Assembly (NCBI GenBank): GCA_900766585.1
Contig: CAAFVV010000005.1
Coordinates: forward strand, 1 to 55,678
Direction of reading: 5' to 3'
Length of the DNA stretch: 55,678 nucleotides
Source of the DNA: Clostridia bacterium
Lineage (GTDB): Bacteria > Bacillota > Clostridia > Oscillospirales > Acutalibacteraceae
This document shows positions 43,565 to 51,990 of the stretch, one piece after another. The translations under genes and the position numbers were made by a program. Numbering within the stretch: position 1 is the first letter of the stretch; the number at the start of each line of letters is the position of its first letter. The notes under the pieces were generated by a model. It did no database searches. It was not told the DNA's origin and was given only the letters and a program-made list of their open reading frames with translations.

Positions 43565-44725
43565 TTACAGCTTGAACAGCGCCTCGAGCGCGTCCTCGTG
43601 CAGCTTGGCGCCGATCACGCACAGGCGGCCGGTGTAGTCCGCCGCGCCGGTGCGCACGTTCTGCTCGCCCGGCACATAGTCAAAATGCAGCCAGCTGCCG
43701 TCCGCGGCGGGCAGGATGCCCTTAGCGCGCAGGACGGTGCCGTAGGTGTCGGCGTCGGCAAGCGCCGACAGCATGGCGGACAGCTCCTCGGCGGTGTAGC
43801 GGCGTGCGGTCTCCCGTCCGAAGGAGGTGAACACCTCGTCCGCATGGTGGTGATGGTGGTGGTGACCGCAGGAGCAGACGCCGTTTTCGTCCTCGTCGTG
43901 ATGATGGTGGCAGTGCTCGTGCTCGTGCTCGTGCTCGTCCTCGTCGTCATCGTCGTGATGATGGTGGCAGTGCTCGCGCTCGTCCTCGTCGTCATCGTCG
44001 TGATGATGGTGGCAGTGCTCGTGCTCGTGCTCGTGCTCGTCCTCGTCGTCATCGTCGTGGTGATGGTGATGATGCTCGTGCTCGTCCTCCTCATCGTGCA
44101 TCAGCTCCGCGAGCAGCTCGCGCGACAGATCGCGGCTGTGCTCCACGGCGTCGAGCAGCGCCGAAGCGGGCAGCTCGTCCCACGGCGTCGTGACCACGGC
44201 GGCGCGGGGGTTTAACTCCCGCACCACGGCGAGGGCGGCGTCGAGCTTCTCCGCCGGAAGTCCCGCCGTGCGGCTGAGCACGACAGTCGCGGCGCTCTGG
44301 ATCTGATCGTTGAAAAATTCGCCGAAATTCTTGTGATACAGGCGGCACTTCGTCGCGTCCGCCACCGTGACCAGCCCGTCGATCACGAGGCGGTCGTCGC
44401 CGACCTGCTCCACCGCGCGGGTCACGTCGGACAGCTTGCCGACGCCGGACGGCTCGATCAGGATCCGCTCCGGCGCATATTCGTCCAGCACCTTTTCCAG
44501 TGCGCGGCCGAAATCGCCGACGAGCGAGCAGCAGATGCAGCCCGAGTTCATCTCATTGATCTGCACACCGGCGTCCTTTAAAAAGCCGCCGTCAATGCCG
44601 ATCTCGCCGAATTCGTTCTCGATCAGCACGATCTTCTGCCCTGCCCAGACCTCGGCAATCAGCTTTTTGATCAGCGTCGTTTTGCCGGCGCCCAGAAATC
44701 CCGAAAAAATAGTGACCTTTGTCAT
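43565..44725 (-). CDS. CobW/COG0523 metallochaperone GTPase with long His/Asp/Glu repeat
   Basis: 386 residues from the ATG at 44725; a longer frame to 44785 lacks a ribosome site. G1 motif GFLGAGKTTLI, the COG0523 metal motif NSGCICCSL (near 65), and a CobW C-terminal domain (about 300-386). Between about residues 212 and 300 lies a low-complexity metal-binding stretch of alternating His-Glu, His4 and Asp4 blocks, with CSCGHHHHHHH at its end. Proteins of this family deliver Zn2+ or Co2+ to target proteins, often under zinc starvation. The His-rich part is encoded by a minisatellite (43899-44092). Confidence 0.92.
   Translation of the reverse strand: MTKVTIFSGFLGAGKTTLIKKLIAEVWAGQKIVLIENEFGEIGIDGGFLKDAGVQINEMNSGCICCSLVGDFGRALEKVLDEYAPERILIEPSGVGKLSDVTRAVEQVGDDRLVIDGLVTVADATKCRLYHKNFGEFFNDQIQSAATVVLSRTAGLPAEKLDAALAVVRELNPRAAVVTTPWDELPASALLDAVEHSRDLSRELLAELMHDEEDEHEHHHHHHDDDDEDEHEHEHEHCHHHHDDDDEDEREHCHHHHDDDDEDEHEHEHEHCHHHHDEDENGVCSCGHHHHHHHADEVFTSFGRETARRYTAEELSAMLSALADADTYGTVLRAKGILPAADGSWLHFDYVPGEQNVRTGAADYTGRLCVIGAKLHEDALEALFKL
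43899..44092. repeat. Coding minisatellite for His/Asp/Glu repeats
   Basis: Units of roughly 45-69 bp (GTGCTCGTGCTCGTCCTCGT, CGTCATCGTCGTGATGATGG and similar) recur about three times, nearly identical at DNA level. All units are multiples of 3, so copy-number change keeps the frame. Confidence 0.85.
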
Positions 44726-44753
44726 CGTTATCCGCATCCTTATCCGTTGAAAT

Positions 44754-44766
44754 TGAGAAATATTCT
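44754..44766. promoter_or_regulatory. Short inverted repeat upstream of the GTPase operon
   Basis: GAGAA-ATA-TTCTC lies 29 bp ahead of the first GTPase start, in an AT-rich island. It could be an operator for a metal-responsive regulator, but it does not match a known Fur or Zur box closely. Confidence 0.3.
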
Positions 44767-44791
44767 CTGCTCTTTCAGTATACACCCTCTG

Positions 44792-45634
44792 TCAACCGTC
44801 TGTTTGATTAAGCCGCGCGGCAAGCGCTGCCGCCGCCTCGTCGTAAAACACGTTCAGCCGCCCGACATAGCCGGGCTTCCACGGCTTGTTGCGTCCGCAG
44901 TAGTGGATGATGACCGCATCGCGCCGCACGGCGTCGAGATCGAGCGGGCGGTCACCCGGGCGGCGGCGGAATGCAAACAGCCGTTCGGTCATGTTGTAGC
45001 GAAACGGGTCGAGCGGCAGGATCCGCCCGCTGTACAGCCCGCTGATGATGTCCTGATCCGGCAGGATCAGGCGGGCGCGGTGCGCTTCCATATAGGCGAA
45101 CACGGCGGCGGTGTCCTGCTCGCGGCGCAGAAGGGCGAGGTTCATCAGCATGACGCCGGAATTGATATAGGGGCTGTCCTCCTCCATGTCGAGCCGCCGC
45201 TCGTTGATCCGGTGGAGCAGCTCACCGATATGGGAGGCGGCGGCAAACAGGCTGTCGCCCATCGGCAGCTCGAACAGCGGCCGCAGCGCGCCGCGCACCA
45301 CGACGTCCGGGTCGAGATACAGCACCCGCGGCAGCGTATCCGGCAGATACCGCGCCGCAAACAGCCGGTAGTAGATCTCCTGCGGATAGCGGTCGGTCGT
45401 CGGTGCGCCGTCAAGCCCGCTTTCGGCCACGGTCAGCGGGATCAGCTCACCGCAGCCGGACAGCAGCCGACGGGTGTCGGCGAGCGCCGGCTCCGGTATG
45501 CCGCCGTGCAGCAGATAGACGGAAAACGTCTCGCCGGGGTTGTGATCCAGCACGGAGGCGAGCATGACATTTAAATAGGGTATATAGGCTTCGTTAAGCG
45601 TGACGAGCAGAGAGAGCGGTTCTTTGCCGGGCAT
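44792..45634 (-). CDS. Glycosyltransferase family 8
   Basis: 280 residues. GT8 landmarks: SLLVTLNEAYIPYLNVMLAS at the N terminus, DxD nucleotide-sugar/metal motif in VLYLDPDVVV, SPYINSGVMLMN, and a C-terminal HYCGRNKPW with metal-binding His. Adds galactose or glucose to envelope glycans (lipopolysaccharide- or teichoic-type acceptor); acceptor unknown. No membrane segment. Lies 27 bp after the dus gene, so probably in one transcript with it. Confidence 0.92.
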   Translation of the reverse strand: MPGKEPLSLLVTLNEAYIPYLNVMLASVLDHNPGETFSVYLLHGGIPEPALADTRRLLSGCGELIPLTVAESGLDGAPTTDRYPQEIYYRLFAARYLPDTLPRVLYLDPDVVVRGALRPLFELPMGDSLFAAASHIGELLHRINERRLDMEEDSPYINSGVMLMNLALLRREQDTAAVFAYMEAHRARLILPDQDIISGLYSGRILPLDPFRYNMTERLFAFRRRPGDRPLDLDAVRRDAVIIHYCGRNKPWKPGYVGRLNVFYDEAAAALAARLNQTDG

Positions 45635-45661
45635 GGCGGTTCCTCCTGTTTGTAAAAACGT

Positions 45662-46636
45662 TTAAGCGCCGGTCTCTGAGGCGCGGATGACGTCGGCGCA
45701 GAGCGCCTCGAGATCGGCAAGCGTGCACAGCGTGCCGCAGCGGGCGCGGAACGCCGCGGCGCCGCGGATGCCGCGCATATAATAGGACGCGTGCTTGCGC
45801 GCCTCGCGCAGCGCCGCATATTCGCCCTTGTACTCAACCGCCAGGGCAATCTGGCGATACAGCACCCCCATCCGCCGCGCGACAGGCGGCTCGGGCAGCA
45901 GTGTGCCGTGGGACAGATACGCCTCGACGACGGCAAACACCCACGGCGCGCCGAGCGCCCCGCGCCCGATCATGATGAGGTCGCAGCCCGTCTCCTCATA
46001 GAGCCTTGCGGCGGAAAACGCATCGGTCACGTCGCCGTTGCCGATGACCGGGATCGACACCGCCTGCTTGACCGCACGGATGGTGGCGTAGTCCACGGGC
46101 GGCGCATACATCTGTTCGCGGGTGCGCCCGTGTACCGTCACCGCCGCCGCGCCTGCGGCTTCGCAGATCTTCGCCACCTCGACGGCGTTGCGGGACGCAG
46201 CGGTATAGCCCGTGCGCATTTTTACCGTCACCGGCACCGGAACCGCCCGCACGACCGCATCGACAATGCGCCCGCAGAGCGCCGGGTCGCGCATGAGCGC
46301 GCTGCCGCAGCGGTTGCCCGTGATTTTCGGCGCGGGGCAGCCCATGTTGATGTCGATGATATCCGGCCCGCTCTGCAGCGCCAGCTCTGCCGCCCGTGCC
46401 ATGACCGCTGGATCGTCGCCGAACAGCTGGGCGGCGCAGGGATGCTCCGCCGGGTCCGATTCCAAAAGCTCCGCGCTTTTTTTATCCGCATAGCAAAGCC
46501 CCTTGCCGCTCACCATCTCACTGACGGTGTAGGCGGCGCCGAAATCGACACAGGTGCGCCGAAAAGCCCGGTCGCCGACCCCTGCCATCGGCGCAAGCGC
46601 CGCTTTGCCTTTGATCTCCACATTTCCGATGTTCAT
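45662..46636 (-). CDS. dusB: tRNA-dihydrouridine synthase
   Basis: 324 residues from the ATG at 46636 with GGAGG. FMN-binding TIM barrel: LAPMAGVGDRAFR, SEMVSGKGL, INMGCPAPKI.GN (catalytic Cys), VTVHGRTREQMY, VIGNGDVTD and MIGRGALGAPW are all present. Reduces uridines in the tRNA D-loop. A minus-strand promoter (TTGAAA, 17 bp, TATGCT; 46695-46667) precedes it. Confidence 0.95.
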   Translation of the reverse strand: MNIGNVEIKGKAALAPMAGVGDRAFRRTCVDFGAAYTVSEMVSGKGLCYADKKSAELLESDPAEHPCAAQLFGDDPAVMARAAELALQSGPDIIDINMGCPAPKITGNRCGSALMRDPALCGRIVDAVVRAVPVPVTVKMRTGYTAASRNAVEVAKICEAAGAAAVTVHGRTREQMYAPPVDYATIRAVKQAVSIPVIGNGDVTDAFSAARLYEETGCDLIMIGRGALGAPWVFAVVEAYLSHGTLLPEPPVARRMGVLYRQIALAVEYKGEYAALREARKHASYYMRGIRGAAAFRARCGTLCTLADLEALCADVIRASETGA

Positions 46637-46666
46637 AGTTCGCCTCCGCCGCATCTGTCAACCGCA

Positions 46667-46695
46667 AGCATAGCATATTCGGGCAAAAATTTCAA
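46667..46695 (-). promoter_or_regulatory. Promoter of dus/GT8 genes
   Basis: TTGAAA (46695-46690), 17-bp spacer, TATGCT (46672-46667), ending about 31 bp ahead of the start codon. Confidence 0.65.
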
Positions 46696-46716
46696 GCGCC
46701 GGGCGGCAAATGGGGG

Positions 46717-46745
46717 TTGTCTTTCGGGGAAAAACCGTGTATACT
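46717..46745 (+). promoter_or_regulatory. Promoter of FtsW/RodA gene
   Basis: TTGTCT 46717-46722, 17-bp spacer, TATACT 46740-46745, 37 bp ahead of the ATG. Confidence 0.8.
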
Positions 46746-46781
46746 ATCTATATCTGTAAGGAAAGGGGGGAGCCGCGCTTT

Positions 46782-47948
46782 ATGTGGAAAGCCGTCGGGC
46801 GGTGGTTTTCGGATTATCACCGCTATACCTATCATCTGCTCGTGCTGCTGTGCCTGGCGACCTCGACCTACGGCTGCCTGCTCGTGTATTCGGCGAACCA
46901 CTACGCGGGCGGCGGGCTGCGCGGGTTTATCATCCAGCCGCTGGCGGCGGGTGTCGGTATGCTCGCCGCGCTGCTCATGGCGCGGGTGGACTATGCCGAT
47001 ATGGCGCGGCTGTGGCCGGTGTTTGCCGTTCCTGCCGTCGGGCTGATGCTGCTGACCTATACGCCGCTCGGGCTGAACGTCACCGGCACGGACGACACCG
47101 CGTGGCTCGGCTTTCCGATCGGCAGCCGGAATCCGTGGATCACGTTTCAGCCCTCCGAGCTGCTCAAGATCGTGTTTATTCTGACGTTTTCCTATCATCT
47201 TTATACCGTGCGGGAGCATATCAGCCGTCTGCCGACCTTTCTGCTGCTGTGTCTCCACGGCGCGTTTCCCGCGCTGCTCGTGTTTTTGCAGGGCGACGAC
47301 GGCACGGCGCTGATGTTTGTGATCATCTTCCTGTGTATGCTGTTTGCCGCAGGGCTGCGGGTGTGGTATTTTCTGGTCGGCGGGGTCGGGCTGGTCGCCG
47401 CACTGCCGCTTTTGTGGAACTATTTCCTCGACGACTATAAGCGGGAGCGGTTTTTGTGCCTGCTGCCCTCGCTGGTGGACAAATACAAGGATGGCGCGGG
47501 CTGGCAGCAGTATAACGGGCTGAAGGCGCTCGGCTCGGGGCGGCTGACCGGCGTCGGGTTTTTAAACGGCGGGTCGGAGCATGTCTATTCCCGCAACGCC
47601 GATTTTATCTTCACCGTGGCGGGGGAGGAGTTCGGCTACCTCGGCGCGGTGCTGGTGCTGGTGCTTCTGGCGGGCATCTGCATCGCCATCTGGCGCGCCG
47701 CTTTGCGGGCGCGCGACTCGCTCGGGTTTTATCTCTGCATCGGCATGATGGCGTATGTCGGCTTTCAGAGTATCATCAACATTGGCATGGCGACCCGTCT
47801 GCTGCCGGTCATCGGCATCACGCTTCCCTTTTTCAGCGCGGGCGGCAGCTCAAGCGCCACGCTGTATCTCGGCATCGGGCTTGTGCTGAGCGTCTGGTTT
47901 TCAAGCGGCGCGCGCACGCCGAATACCATCTTCACCCACCGGTCCTGA
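46782..47948 (+). CDS. SEDS family peptidoglycan glycosyltransferase (FtsW/RodA/SpoVE)
   Basis: 388 residues from ATG 46782 with GGAAAGGGGGGAG; the longer frame from 46710 overlaps the promoter. About ten membrane helices. SEDS motifs: WITFQPSELLKIVFIL, the large extracellular loop (about 245-285, containing GWQQYNGLKALGSG), NADFIFTVAGEEFGYLG with the functional Asp, and GITLPFFSAGGSSS. Polymerises lipid II glycan chains together with a class B PBP; none is in this window. Which SEDS paralogue it is cannot be decided here. Confidence 0.93.
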   Translation: MWKAVGRWFSDYHRYTYHLLVLLCLATSTYGCLLVYSANHYAGGGLRGFIIQPLAAGVGMLAALLMARVDYADMARLWPVFAVPAVGLMLLTYTPLGLNVTGTDDTAWLGFPIGSRNPWITFQPSELLKIVFILTFSYHLYTVREHISRLPTFLLLCLHGAFPALLVFLQGDDGTALMFVIIFLCMLFAAGLRVWYFLVGGVGLVAALPLLWNYFLDDYKRERFLCLLPSLVDKYKDGAGWQQYNGLKALGSGRLTGVGFLNGGSEHVYSRNADFIFTVAGEEFGYLGAVLVLVLLAGICIAIWRAALRARDSLGFYLCIGMMAYVGFQSIINIGMATRLLPVIGITLPFFSAGGSSSATLYLGIGLVLSVWFSSGARTPNTIFTHRS

Positions 47949-47982
47949 AATCCGCCGCCGAAAAGTTTTTGCGCGTTTCCCC

Positions 47983-48012
47983 TTGACTTTTCCCGCGGCG
48001 GTATGCTATACT
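47983..48012 (+). promoter_or_regulatory. tRNA promoter
   Basis: TTGACT 47983-47988, 18-bp spacer, TATACT 48007-48012, 14 bp ahead of the tRNA. Confidence 0.8.
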
Positions 48013-48025
48013 GTACCGCGTAGCC

Positions 48026-48099
48026 GCAGGTATAGTTCATTGGTAGAACATCGGCTTCCCAAGCCGAATAGGTGGGTTCGATTCCCATTACCTGCTCCA
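48026..48099 (+). tRNA. tRNA-Gly (CCC anticodon)
   Basis: The acceptor arms GCAGGTA and TACCTGC pair, discriminator T and encoded CCA follow. The anticodon stem TCGGC/GCCGA holds loop TTCCCAA with anticodon CCC, and the T-loop has GTTCGATTC. Length 71 plus CCA. Confidence 0.97.
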
Positions 48100-48103
48100 G
48101 AGG

Positions 48104-48133
48104 AAAAAGCACTTGCTGCGGCAAGTGCTTTTT
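48104..48133 (+). terminator. tRNA terminator
   Basis: AAAAAGCACTTGC pairs with GCAAGTGCTTTTT (13 bp) around TGCG. A similar but decayed hairpin with the same AAAAAGCAC/GTGCTTTTTT core is found at 48233-48266. Confidence 0.92.
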
Positions 48134-48232
48134 CTGTTATATCCGCCTGCCGGAGCGTGTGCCCCGGCGGGGGCATATCGAAAACGACAGGCTTGGCACT
48201 GAGAATAAAGTGACGGCTTCTCTTTCACACGG

Positions 48233-48266
48233 AAAAAGCACTTCGCCGGGCGCGGGGTGCTTTTTT
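48233..48266 (+). terminator. Second terminator-like hairpin resembling the tRNA terminator
   Basis: AAAAAGCAC (48233-48241) pairs with GTGCTTTTT (48257-48265), the same core as the tRNA terminator. No second tRNA is left between the two, so this may be the remnant of a duplicated tRNA unit. Confidence 0.55.
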
Positions 48267-48328
48267 CGGCGGAATTTTCCGCCGAGGGAGAAGGCGGACG
48301 GGCGAAAAACAGGAAAGGAGCCGGGACA

Positions 48329-48547
48329 ATGGCGGAAAAAACAGAAAAAGGCAGAGAGTTTCTCGCGGGGATGCGCGCCGGCATTCCGATCGTTTTGGGA
48401 TATATCCCGGTCGCCGCCGCCTATGCCGTCATGGCGCGGCAGGTGGGCTTTACGGCGGCGGAGACGGCGGCGATGTCGGTCGCCGTCTATGCCGGGGCGA
48501 GCCGGATGATGGCGACGGAGCTTTTGTGCTTCCGGCTCCTGCCGTGA
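48329..48547 (+). pseudogene. Truncated azlC (branched-chain amino acid exporter subunit) remnant
   Basis: 72 residues with a good AAAGGAG and ATG at 48329. FLAGMRAGIPIVLGYIPVAA and AVYAGASRMMA match the N-terminal quarter of AzlC (normally about 230 residues), after which the chain ends with an unrelated tail CFRLLP. No AzlC continuation in other frames and no azlD follow; the next promoter is only 30 bp away. Probably a non-functional leftover. Confidence 0.7.
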
Positions 48548-48576
48548 CGCTTTACGGCAGAGCTGTGCGGAAACAC

Positions 48577-48605
48577 TTGCAATTTTGCGGGCGCTGTACT
48601 ATACT
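48577..48605 (+). promoter_or_regulatory. Promoter of glycogen phosphorylase gene
   Basis: TTGCAA 48577-48582, 17-bp spacer, TATACT 48600-48605, 51 bp ahead of the ATG. Confidence 0.8.
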
Positions 48606-48656
48606 GTAACGGAGAGAGCTGTTTTTTAGGCCTCTGCGGAAAGGACTGAGCAACGA

Positions 48657-51092
48657 ATGAGAGCTGATCTGGGTTATACGCCCTATGAAGCGCCGGATGC
48701 GCGCGAACTGGAAGCGATGCTGACCGCCAAGCTGCTGCACAATTTTTCGGTGCAGCCGGAGAATGCGGCGGACGAACATTACTATAACGCCCTTGTGCTG
48801 GTGCTGTGCGACCTGATGCGGGAGCGCCGCGTCGCCTATATTCACGAGACCCACCGCGAAAACGCGAAGCAGGTCTACTACCTGTGCATGGAATTTCTGA
48901 TGGGGCGGTCGCTGAAAAACACGCTGTTCAACCTGAACCTGACCGAGACGGCGCAGGCGGTGCTGAAGACCCACGGGGTGCGGCTTGAGGCGCTGTATGA
49001 GCAGGAGTCCGATGCCGGACTCGGCAACGGCGGCCTCGGACGGCTCGCGGCGTGCTTTTTGGACGGGCTGGCGAGCGAGGGGATCCCGGCAATCGGCTAT
49101 TCGCTGCTGTACGAATACGGCATATTCCGGCAGAAGCTCGTGGACGGCTGGCAGACCGAGCTGCCCGACTGCTGGCTGCCCGGCGGCGGCAGTTGGCTCG
49201 TGGCGCGGCCGGAGCTGAACAAGACCGTGCGGTTTGACGGCCATGTCGAGGAGCGGTGGGACAACGGCTTCCACCGCGTTGAGCATAAGGACGCGACCGA
49301 GGTCATCGCCCATGCGTTCGACCTCATGGTGGCGGGCAAGGACGGGCGCGGCATTTCGACGCTGCGGCTGTGGCGCGCGTCGGCGCCCGGCATGGATATG
49401 TCGCTGTTCAATCAGGGCGACTATATGCGCGCCATGGAGCGCAAGGCGATGGCGGAGGTCATCACGCAGGTGCTGTATCCCGCCGACAACCACCGCGAGG
49501 GCAAGTCCCTGCGGCTGTCGCAGCAGTATTTCCTCGTGTCCGCCTCGGTGCAGGACATTGTCACGCGGCACCTTGAGCAGTTCGGCACGCTCGACAACCT
49601 GCCGGAGCACGCCGCCATCCACATCAACGACACCCACCCGACGCTCGCGATCCCCGAGCTTCTGCGCATCATGCTCGATGAGTGCGGCTACGGCTGGGAG
49701 GCGGCGATGGACATCGTCAGCCGCACGGTCGCCTATACGAACCACACCGTCATGGCGGAGGCACTGGAGTGCTGGCCCGAGGACCTGTTCGCCTCCCGCC
49801 TGCCGCGCATCTATCAGCTCGTCTGCGAGATCAACCGCCGCTTCTGCGCCGATATGATGGCAAAGACCAACGATATGGCAAAGGTCGGGCGGATGGCGAT
49901 CATCAGCTACGGGCTGGTCAAGATGGCGAACCTCTGCGTCGCGGTTGCCCATTCGGTCAACGGCGTGTCCAAACTGCACAGCGAAATATTGAAGGAGAGC
50001 GTGTTCCACGACGCCTATACCGTCATGCCGGACAAATTCGGCAACGTCACGAACGGCATCGCGCACCGCCGCTGGCTGTGCCAGGCGAATCCCGCCCTGT
50101 GCGGGCTGCTGCGCGAGCGGATCGGTGACGGCTTTGTGCGGGATGCGTCCGAGCTGAAAAAGCTCGCGGCGTTTGCCGACGACCGCGACACGCTGACCGC
50201 CTTTGCCGCGGTTAAGCGGCAGAACAAGGCGGCGTTTGCCGACTATCTGAAAAAGACGGCGGGTGTGACGGTTGATCCCGACACGCTGTTTGACGTGCAG
50301 GTCAAGCGCCTGCACGAGTATAAGCGGCAGCATCTGAACGCGCTGCACATCATCGGGCGGTTTTTGGAGCTGAAGGACGATCCGTATAAGGATGTCACGC
50401 CGCGCACCTATCTGTTCGGCGCCAAATCCGCGCCCGGTTATTACCTCGCGAAGGAGATCATCCGCCTGATCTGTCTGCTCGGGCGCGAGATTGAGCAGGA
50501 TCCGCTGATCCGCGAAAAGCTGCGGGTCGTTTTCCTGGAGGATTACCGCGTCACGCTGGCGGAGACGCTGATGCCCTCCGCGGATGTCAGCGAGCAGATC
50601 TCGCTTGCGGGCACCGAGGCGAGCGGCACCGGCAACATGAAGCTGATGATGAACGGCGCCGTGACGCTCGGCACGCTCGACGGCGCCAACGTCGAGATCT
50701 GTCAGGCGGTCGGCGAGGAGAATATGTTCCTGTTCGGCATGAAGACCGACGAGGTGCAGAAGCTCCGCCCGCACTATGACCCGCGGCAGGTCTACCTCCG
50801 CGATCCCGAGCTGCGCCGTGCGATCGACTTCCTCTATCACGGCTTCGGCGGGCGCAGCTATGCCGAGGTGGCGGATTCGCTGCTCCACCGCGATCCGTAT
50901 ATGGTGCTGGCGGACTACGACGACTATGCGCGCGCCCAGAGGGAATCCGGCGCGGCATATCTGCAGCGCGAGTCGTGGGCGCGCATGGCGCTGATGAACA
51001 CGGCGATGAGCGGCGGCTTCTCCGCCGATCGCGCGATCGAGGACTATGCCGGCCATATCTGGCACGCCGCTCCGCTTTCGGCGGCAAAATAA
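48657..51092 (+). CDS. glgP: Glycogen/starch/alpha-glucan phosphorylase
   Basis: 811 residues (family norm 790-840), GGAAAGGA ahead. GT35 landmarks: EFLMGRSLKNTLFNL, DAGLGNGGLGRLAACFLDGL (phosphate/glucose site), HINDTHPTLAIPEL, VKRLHEYKRQHLNAL and EASGTGNMKLMMNGAVTLGT with the pyridoxal-phosphate Lys. Releases glucose-1-phosphate from stored glucan. Followed after 25 bp by mscL, probably on the same message. No other glg genes in the window. Confidence 0.97.
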   Translation: MRADLGYTPYEAPDARELEAMLTAKLLHNFSVQPENAADEHYYNALVLVLCDLMRERRVAYIHETHRENAKQVYYLCMEFLMGRSLKNTLFNLNLTETAQAVLKTHGVRLEALYEQESDAGLGNGGLGRLAACFLDGLASEGIPAIGYSLLYEYGIFRQKLVDGWQTELPDCWLPGGGSWLVARPELNKTVRFDGHVEERWDNGFHRVEHKDATEVIAHAFDLMVAGKDGRGISTLRLWRASAPGMDMSLFNQGDYMRAMERKAMAEVITQVLYPADNHREGKSLRLSQQYFLVSASVQDIVTRHLEQFGTLDNLPEHAAIHINDTHPTLAIPELLRIMLDECGYGWEAAMDIVSRTVAYTNHTVMAEALECWPEDLFASRLPRIYQLVCEINRRFCADMMAKTNDMAKVGRMAIISYGLVKMANLCVAVAHSVNGVSKLHSEILKESVFHDAYTVMPDKFGNVTNGIAHRRWLCQANPALCGLLRERIGDGFVRDASELKKLAAFADDRDTLTAFAAVKRQNKAAFADYLKKTAGVTVDPDTLFDVQVKRLHEYKRQHLNALHIIGRFLELKDDPYKDVTPRTYLFGAKSAPGYYLAKEIIRLICLLGREIEQDPLIREKLRVVFLEDYRVTLAETLMPSADVSEQISLAGTEASGTGNMKLMMNGAVTLGTLDGANVEICQAVGEENMFLFGMKTDEVQKLRPHYDPRQVYLRDPELRRAIDFLYHGFGGRSYAEVADSLLHRDPYMVLADYDDYARAQRESGAAYLQRESWARMALMNTAMSGGFSADRAIEDYAGHIWHAAPLSAAK

Positions 51093-51117
51093 GTGACGGG
51101 AAAGGGACGGGAAATCT

Positions 51118-51645
51118 ATGAAAAAGACTCACATGGCAGGTAAATTTTTAAAGGAATTCAAGGAGTTTGCCCTGCGCGGCAACGTGATGGATCTCGCTGT
51201 CGGCGTGATCATCGGCGGCGCGTTCCAGAAGATCGTGACGTCGGTTATCAACGACCTCATCATGCCGTGGATCGGCCTGCTGCTCGGCGGCGTCAATTTC
51301 AACGACCGCTTTTTGATCCTGCGGCTGCCCGAGGGCGTTGACCGCGCGCAGGTGACCTCCACCGCCGTCGCCGCCGAGCTGGGCGTGACGACCTTCAACT
51401 ACGGCTCGTTTCTGACCGCCGTGCTGGATTTCCTGATCATGGCGTTTGTGATCTTCCTGCTTGTCAAGGGCATCAACAAGCTGACCTCTCTGCACAAAAA
51501 GGAGGAGGCGCCCAAAGCCCCGACGACCCGCGTCTGCCCCTACTGCCGCAGCACGGTGGACATCAAAGCCAGCCGCTGCCCGCACTGCACCTCCGAGCTG
51601 CCGCCCGTTGAGGAGGAGCCGGAAAAGGCGGCGCAGGCAGAGTGA
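51118..51645 (+). CDS. mscL: Large-conductance mechanosensitive channel with C-terminal zinc ribbon
   Basis: 175 residues. MscL core (about 8-125): FKEFALRGNVMDLAVGVIIG in the N-terminal amphipathic helix and first membrane helix, then NDLIMPWIGLLLGG and FLIMAFVIFLLVKGINKL in the second. The C-terminal part (about 138-162) carries CPYC and CPHC pairs that would bind zinc; most MscL proteins end in a helical bundle instead. Releases solutes under hypo-osmotic shock. Confidence 0.95.
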   Translation: MKKTHMAGKFLKEFKEFALRGNVMDLAVGVIIGGAFQKIVTSVINDLIMPWIGLLLGGVNFNDRFLILRLPEGVDRAQVTSTAVAAELGVTTFNYGSFLTAVLDFLIMAFVIFLLVKGINKLTSLHKKEEAPKAPTTRVCPYCRSTVDIKASRCPHCTSELPPVEEEPEKAAQAE

Positions 51646-51651
51646 TGCCGT

Positions 51652-51732
51652 CCGTTTCCCCGCTTTTCGACCGTTTTCGGCACGGGCGGGGAAACGCAGC
51701 TGGAAAAGTGAGAAAAAATCGCACTTTTCCCT
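51652..51732 (+). terminator. Two hairpins after mscL
   Basis: GTTTCCCCGC/GCGGGGAAAC (about 51655-51695) and GGAAAAGTG/CACTTTTCC (about 51700-51730). Neither has a long U-run, though the second is followed by CTTGC; combined they likely end the glgP-mscL transcript. Confidence 0.6.
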
Positions 51733-51760
51733 TGCAATCCTTTTTCTGGAATGCTATAAT
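51732..51760 (+). promoter_or_regulatory. Promoter of the surface-protein cluster
   Basis: TTGCAA 51732-51737, 17-bp spacer, TATAAT 51755-51760. The next gene starts at 52057, so the 5' leader is about 290 bases. Confidence 0.85.
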
Positions 51761-51815
51761 GGTTTTTGTACACGGGGTGCAGGCACACACTTAAATCCGC
51801 GTTTTATTCCGGTCG

Positions 51816-51990
51816 GCGAACGGGCGGCAGCATATGCTGAAAGTATGTGACCGCCTACATAAATGGAACTTCAGATACGACGGTATCCGATCAGTGCGCC
51901 GCCCTCTGCCGACAGGCAGGGGGAAACCCCGGCGGGATACTGCCGATCGGGCGGGGAAACAGCAGCAGGCCGCAAAATGCGGGCTGCAGT
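51816..51990 (+). ncRNA. Structured 5' leader RNA, unassigned (possible regulatory RNA)
   Basis: The leader contains a long extended hairpin at 51887-51950: CCGATC/GATCGG outer stem, CGCCG/CGGCG, then CCTCTGCC-GACA-GGCAGGGG with a GNRA-like tetraloop. Smaller hairpins flank it (GGCGG/CCGCC around 51825-51855; GATAC-GACG-GTATC at about 51874-51887). It does not match the cores I know for c-di-GMP, cobalamin, SAM, T-box or TPP elements. A regulatory role is inferred from promoter distance and structure. Confidence 0.4.

Noticed and set aside
43899..44092. CRISPR-like array
   Set aside because: Repeats are in frame inside a GTPase gene, vary in length and have no spacers.
44754..44766. Zur or Fur box upstream of the metal GTPases
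   Set aside because: Only a 5-bp dyad; it lacks the TGATAAT-type pattern. Kept only as a low-confidence inverted repeat.
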